From positions 81,490 through 145,489 of the forward strand of contig JAEVYT010000011.1 in the NCBI GenBank assembly GCA_023392615.1: a stretch of DNA of 64,000 nucleotides. Reading direction: 5' to 3'. The position numbers and the translations under genes are program-made. Shown piece by piece: positions 62,906 to 64,000 of the stretch (positions are counted from its first letter, which is position 1; the number at the start of each line of letters is the position of its first letter). Source of the DNA: Bacillota bacterium. GTDB lineage: Bacteria; Bacillota; Clostridia; Lachnospirales; Lachnospiraceae. The notes under the pieces are model-generated. The model was given only the letters and a program-made list of their open reading frames with translations. It had not been told where the DNA came from and did not search any database.

Positions 62906-62941
62906 GTGAACAGTGTCACGATATAAAATGACATTTGTCAT
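62906..62941 (-). promoter_or_regulatory. Paired palindromic operators upstream of the ABC exporter
   Basis: ATGACATTTGTCAT (62928-62941) is a perfect palindrome; GTGAACAGTGTCAC (62906-62919) is an imperfect one of the same family (TGACA/TGTCA half-sites). Their centres are 22 bp apart, two helical turns. They lie 80-115 bp before the ATPase gene. The regulator is not in the window. Confidence 0.5.
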
Positions 62942-62953
62942 GAGTTTATTTTT

Positions 62954-63018
62954 TATTCTAGGGACGGGGAATAGGGTGCATTTCAGTATTGATTATTCTA
63001 GGGACGGGGAATAGGGTG
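62954..63018. repeat. 25-bp direct repeat, 40 bp apart
   Basis: A 25-bp sequence containing CTAGGGACGGGGAATAGGG occurs at 62954-62978 and again at 62994-63018. The second copy is the left edge of the long palindrome that follows; the first may be a remnant. Confidence 0.85.
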
Positions 63019-63275
63019 GAGTAATCTATATGACTTTCCGTTATAACTTTCAGGTAATACTAAGCTTTTCTCCTGAAGCTTGATTCATTCTGTCGGAGCG
63101 AAGCGACCTCCTGTCGCACGCTCCTGAATCGTCCCTCCATGGACGATTCACAGAATTGACCGCTTCAATCAAAAAGCAAGGATTACCAAGAAAGTTATAA
63201 AGTCAGTCTAATAGATTACTCCACCCTATTCCCCTGGTCTACTTAAATTTGACGAATATAAAAACTTGTCCCTAG
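62998..63275. mobile_element. MITE-like long palindromic element
   Basis: A perfect 24-bp inverted pair (63006-63029 and 63211-63234) continues inward as imperfect arms of about 55 bp (GACTTT, TATAACTTTC and GGTAAT blocks shared). The middle holds hairpins TGAATCGTCC/GGACGATTCA (63125-63150) and a GGAGCG/CGCTCC pairing. An outer CTAGGGAC (62998-63005) matches GTCCCTAG at 63268-63275. No ORF fits. Likely a non-autonomous mobile or REP-like element. Confidence 0.6.
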
Positions 63276-63503
63276 TTACATTTACTTCATCCGATTTTTC
63301 CAAGCGGAAGCTTGTTATGATAGATTATATTTTTTAGCATAACAATTCAAATACATTGTCTTTTTACTGTAAACAAATATCCATGTGGTCTACAGTACCT
63401 ATATATAACTGAATGAAATAAGTTGTAATATTTATCTTATAGTTTATCATTTAGAACGAAATAGTGAATTAGAATCTTATTTCGAAGTAGGAGGTATAAG
63501 AAG
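63276..63503. other. Non-coding stretch before the small membrane protein
   Basis: AT-rich, with one minor hairpin (CAAGCGGAAGCTTG at 63302-63315). The promoter of the next gene must lie here but no clear pair was seen. Confidence 0.35.
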
Positions 63504-63665
63504 ATGAACAAAGATTTTTCGATTAAATTAACAATATGGTGTACAACTTTATTTTTGGCGGGAGCAATTATGTTAACTGGAGGCCTTATAAAAGCCGGAA
63601 TATTTTTTATACTCATTGGAAGTATTATTGGAATTCTCGATTTAAGTCGTAGAAATGGAGAGTAA
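63504..63665 (+). CDS. Small two-helix membrane protein (53 aa)
   Basis: ATG 63504 follows AGGAGG by 9 nt. The 53-residue product starts MNKDFSIKLT, has two hydrophobic helices (WCTTLFLAGAIMLTGGLI and AGIFFILIGSIIGIL) split by a short turn, and ends in a basic DLSRRNGE tail. The frame on the other strand lacks a ribosome site and is rejected. Too short for family assignment; a membrane microprotein of unknown role. Confidence 0.75.
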   Translation: MNKDFSIKLTIWCTTLFLAGAIMLTGGLIKAGIFFILIGSIIGILDLSRRNGE

Positions 63666-63790
63666 ATACCTAACTCACTACCTTCACTTAATAAACCCAG
63701 AGCCACCCGGGCGCCTCTCATAATCTTGGCTTTATCAATTCATAACCGAAATCTAAAGTGCGTGAATTATTATTCCTGGAAGAGACCGTT
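63666..63790. other. Non-coding DNA after the small membrane protein
   Basis: Includes a GC-rich imperfect palindrome at about 63700-63720 (GAGCCACCCGGGCGCCTC), possibly a terminator remnant. No gene seen. Confidence 0.35.
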
Positions 63791-63864
63791 TGTCGCCGTT
63801 GGCATTTAGGAAGTGTCTGTTTTCTTTTAAACAGACATTTCCTTACGTGCCACTACGTGCGACA
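63791..63864. repeat. Hairpin element related to the 27.3-27.7 kb repeats
   Basis: TGTCGC (63791-63796) pairs with GCGACA (63859-63864), TGGCA with TGCCA, and an inner 14-bp stem (63809-63822 with 63829-63842) has one mismatch. The blocks CGTTGG..TTAGG and CCTTA..CACTACG are the same as in the reverse strand of the 152-bp repeat hairpins, while the apical stem differs. The remaining 136 bp to the window end hold nothing recognisable apart from a small CAGAT/ATCTG hairpin. Confidence 0.6.
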
Positions 63865-64000
63865 ATCAATGTCATTAAGTTAAGGATATTTGTCAAACTT
63901 TCAAATTCTGTAATCTATATATTAAATATTGATATATATTTTTAGACATCACAAAAAGACAGATGGAAATCTGCCGAAAGTACGATATAATAGATTTGTT

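Noticed and set aside
63437..63721. 94-codon minus-strand frame over the small membrane protein
   Set aside because: It has no ribosome site, while the plus-strand 53-codon frame has AGGAGG and a sensible two-helix product.

Overview
The window reads as chromosomal DNA of a low-GC, anaerobic, probably spore-forming Firmicute, most likely a Lachnospiraceae member close to the Lachnoclostridium phytofermentans group. This is inference from gene content: pyruvate:ferredoxin oxidoreductase, an NfnAB-type transhydrogenase pair, a Clostridia-style Isc cluster, RqcH, a GH4 phosphoglycosidase, DUF5688 and DUF6774-like proteins, strong AGGAGG ribosome binding sites and AT-rich intergenic DNA. There are no rRNA genes, CRISPR arrays, intact insertion sequences or prophage genes.

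Layout. 1-8.1 kb: the 3' end of a GMC oxidoreductase, a minus-strand run argS - AAA ATPase - Nudix - pyrC - pyrF, and a plus-strand pair (CheC/CheX-like protein plus stand-alone CheY-like receiver). 8.3-10.7 kb: a PadR - DUF1700 - DUF4097 - PspC envelope operon with a palindrome inside its promoter. 10.7-14.5 kb: a sugar locus (BadF-type kinase and GH4 glycosidase) divergent from a LacI regulator, with a candidate operator between the two promoters. 14.5-16.4 kb: a KimA-like permease. 16.6-24.4 kb: a six-gene copper operon (HMA/TauE/cupredoxin fusion, DUF2318 protein, CopA, lipoprotein, response regulator, histidine kinase). 24.5-31.3 kb: rqcH and a PHP phosphatase, a three-copy 152-bp hairpin repeat, then mnmA-iscU-iscS-iscR with a three-iteron element behind the iscR promoter. 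31.3-41 kb: SpoVB/MurJ-like flippase, diguanylate cyclase, metA, ligA, rluF, a membrane-integrated MerR regulator and a secreted protein. 41-52.3 kb: tRNA-Arg(CCG), a small DUF6774-like protein, nifJ, DUF5688, a YhhN-like membrane protein, a GGDEF-EAL protein and nfnBA. 52.4-64 kb: an HD protein preceded by two tiny genes, CYTH, a CmpB-like membrane protein, a HAD-GNAT fusion behind a structured leader, a Fur-family regulator, a repeat-rich lipoprotein, a probably SOS-controlled DNA-repair pair, an ABC-2 exporter, a MITE-like palindrome and a small membrane protein.

The genes fit an obligate anaerobe: PFOR supplies acetyl-CoA and reduced ferredoxin, NfnAB couples ferredoxin and NADH to NADPH, and Isc/MnmA feed Fe-S clusters and tRNA thiolation. 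The most promising unexplained signals are the dispersed hairpin repeat family (27.3-27.7 kb, with a relative at 63.8 kb), the structured leader at 54.75-54.88 kb, the paired LexA-like boxes on the radical-SAM repair operon, the iscR iterons, and the membrane-embedded MerR regulator. All functional statements are from reading the sequence; no database search was run.
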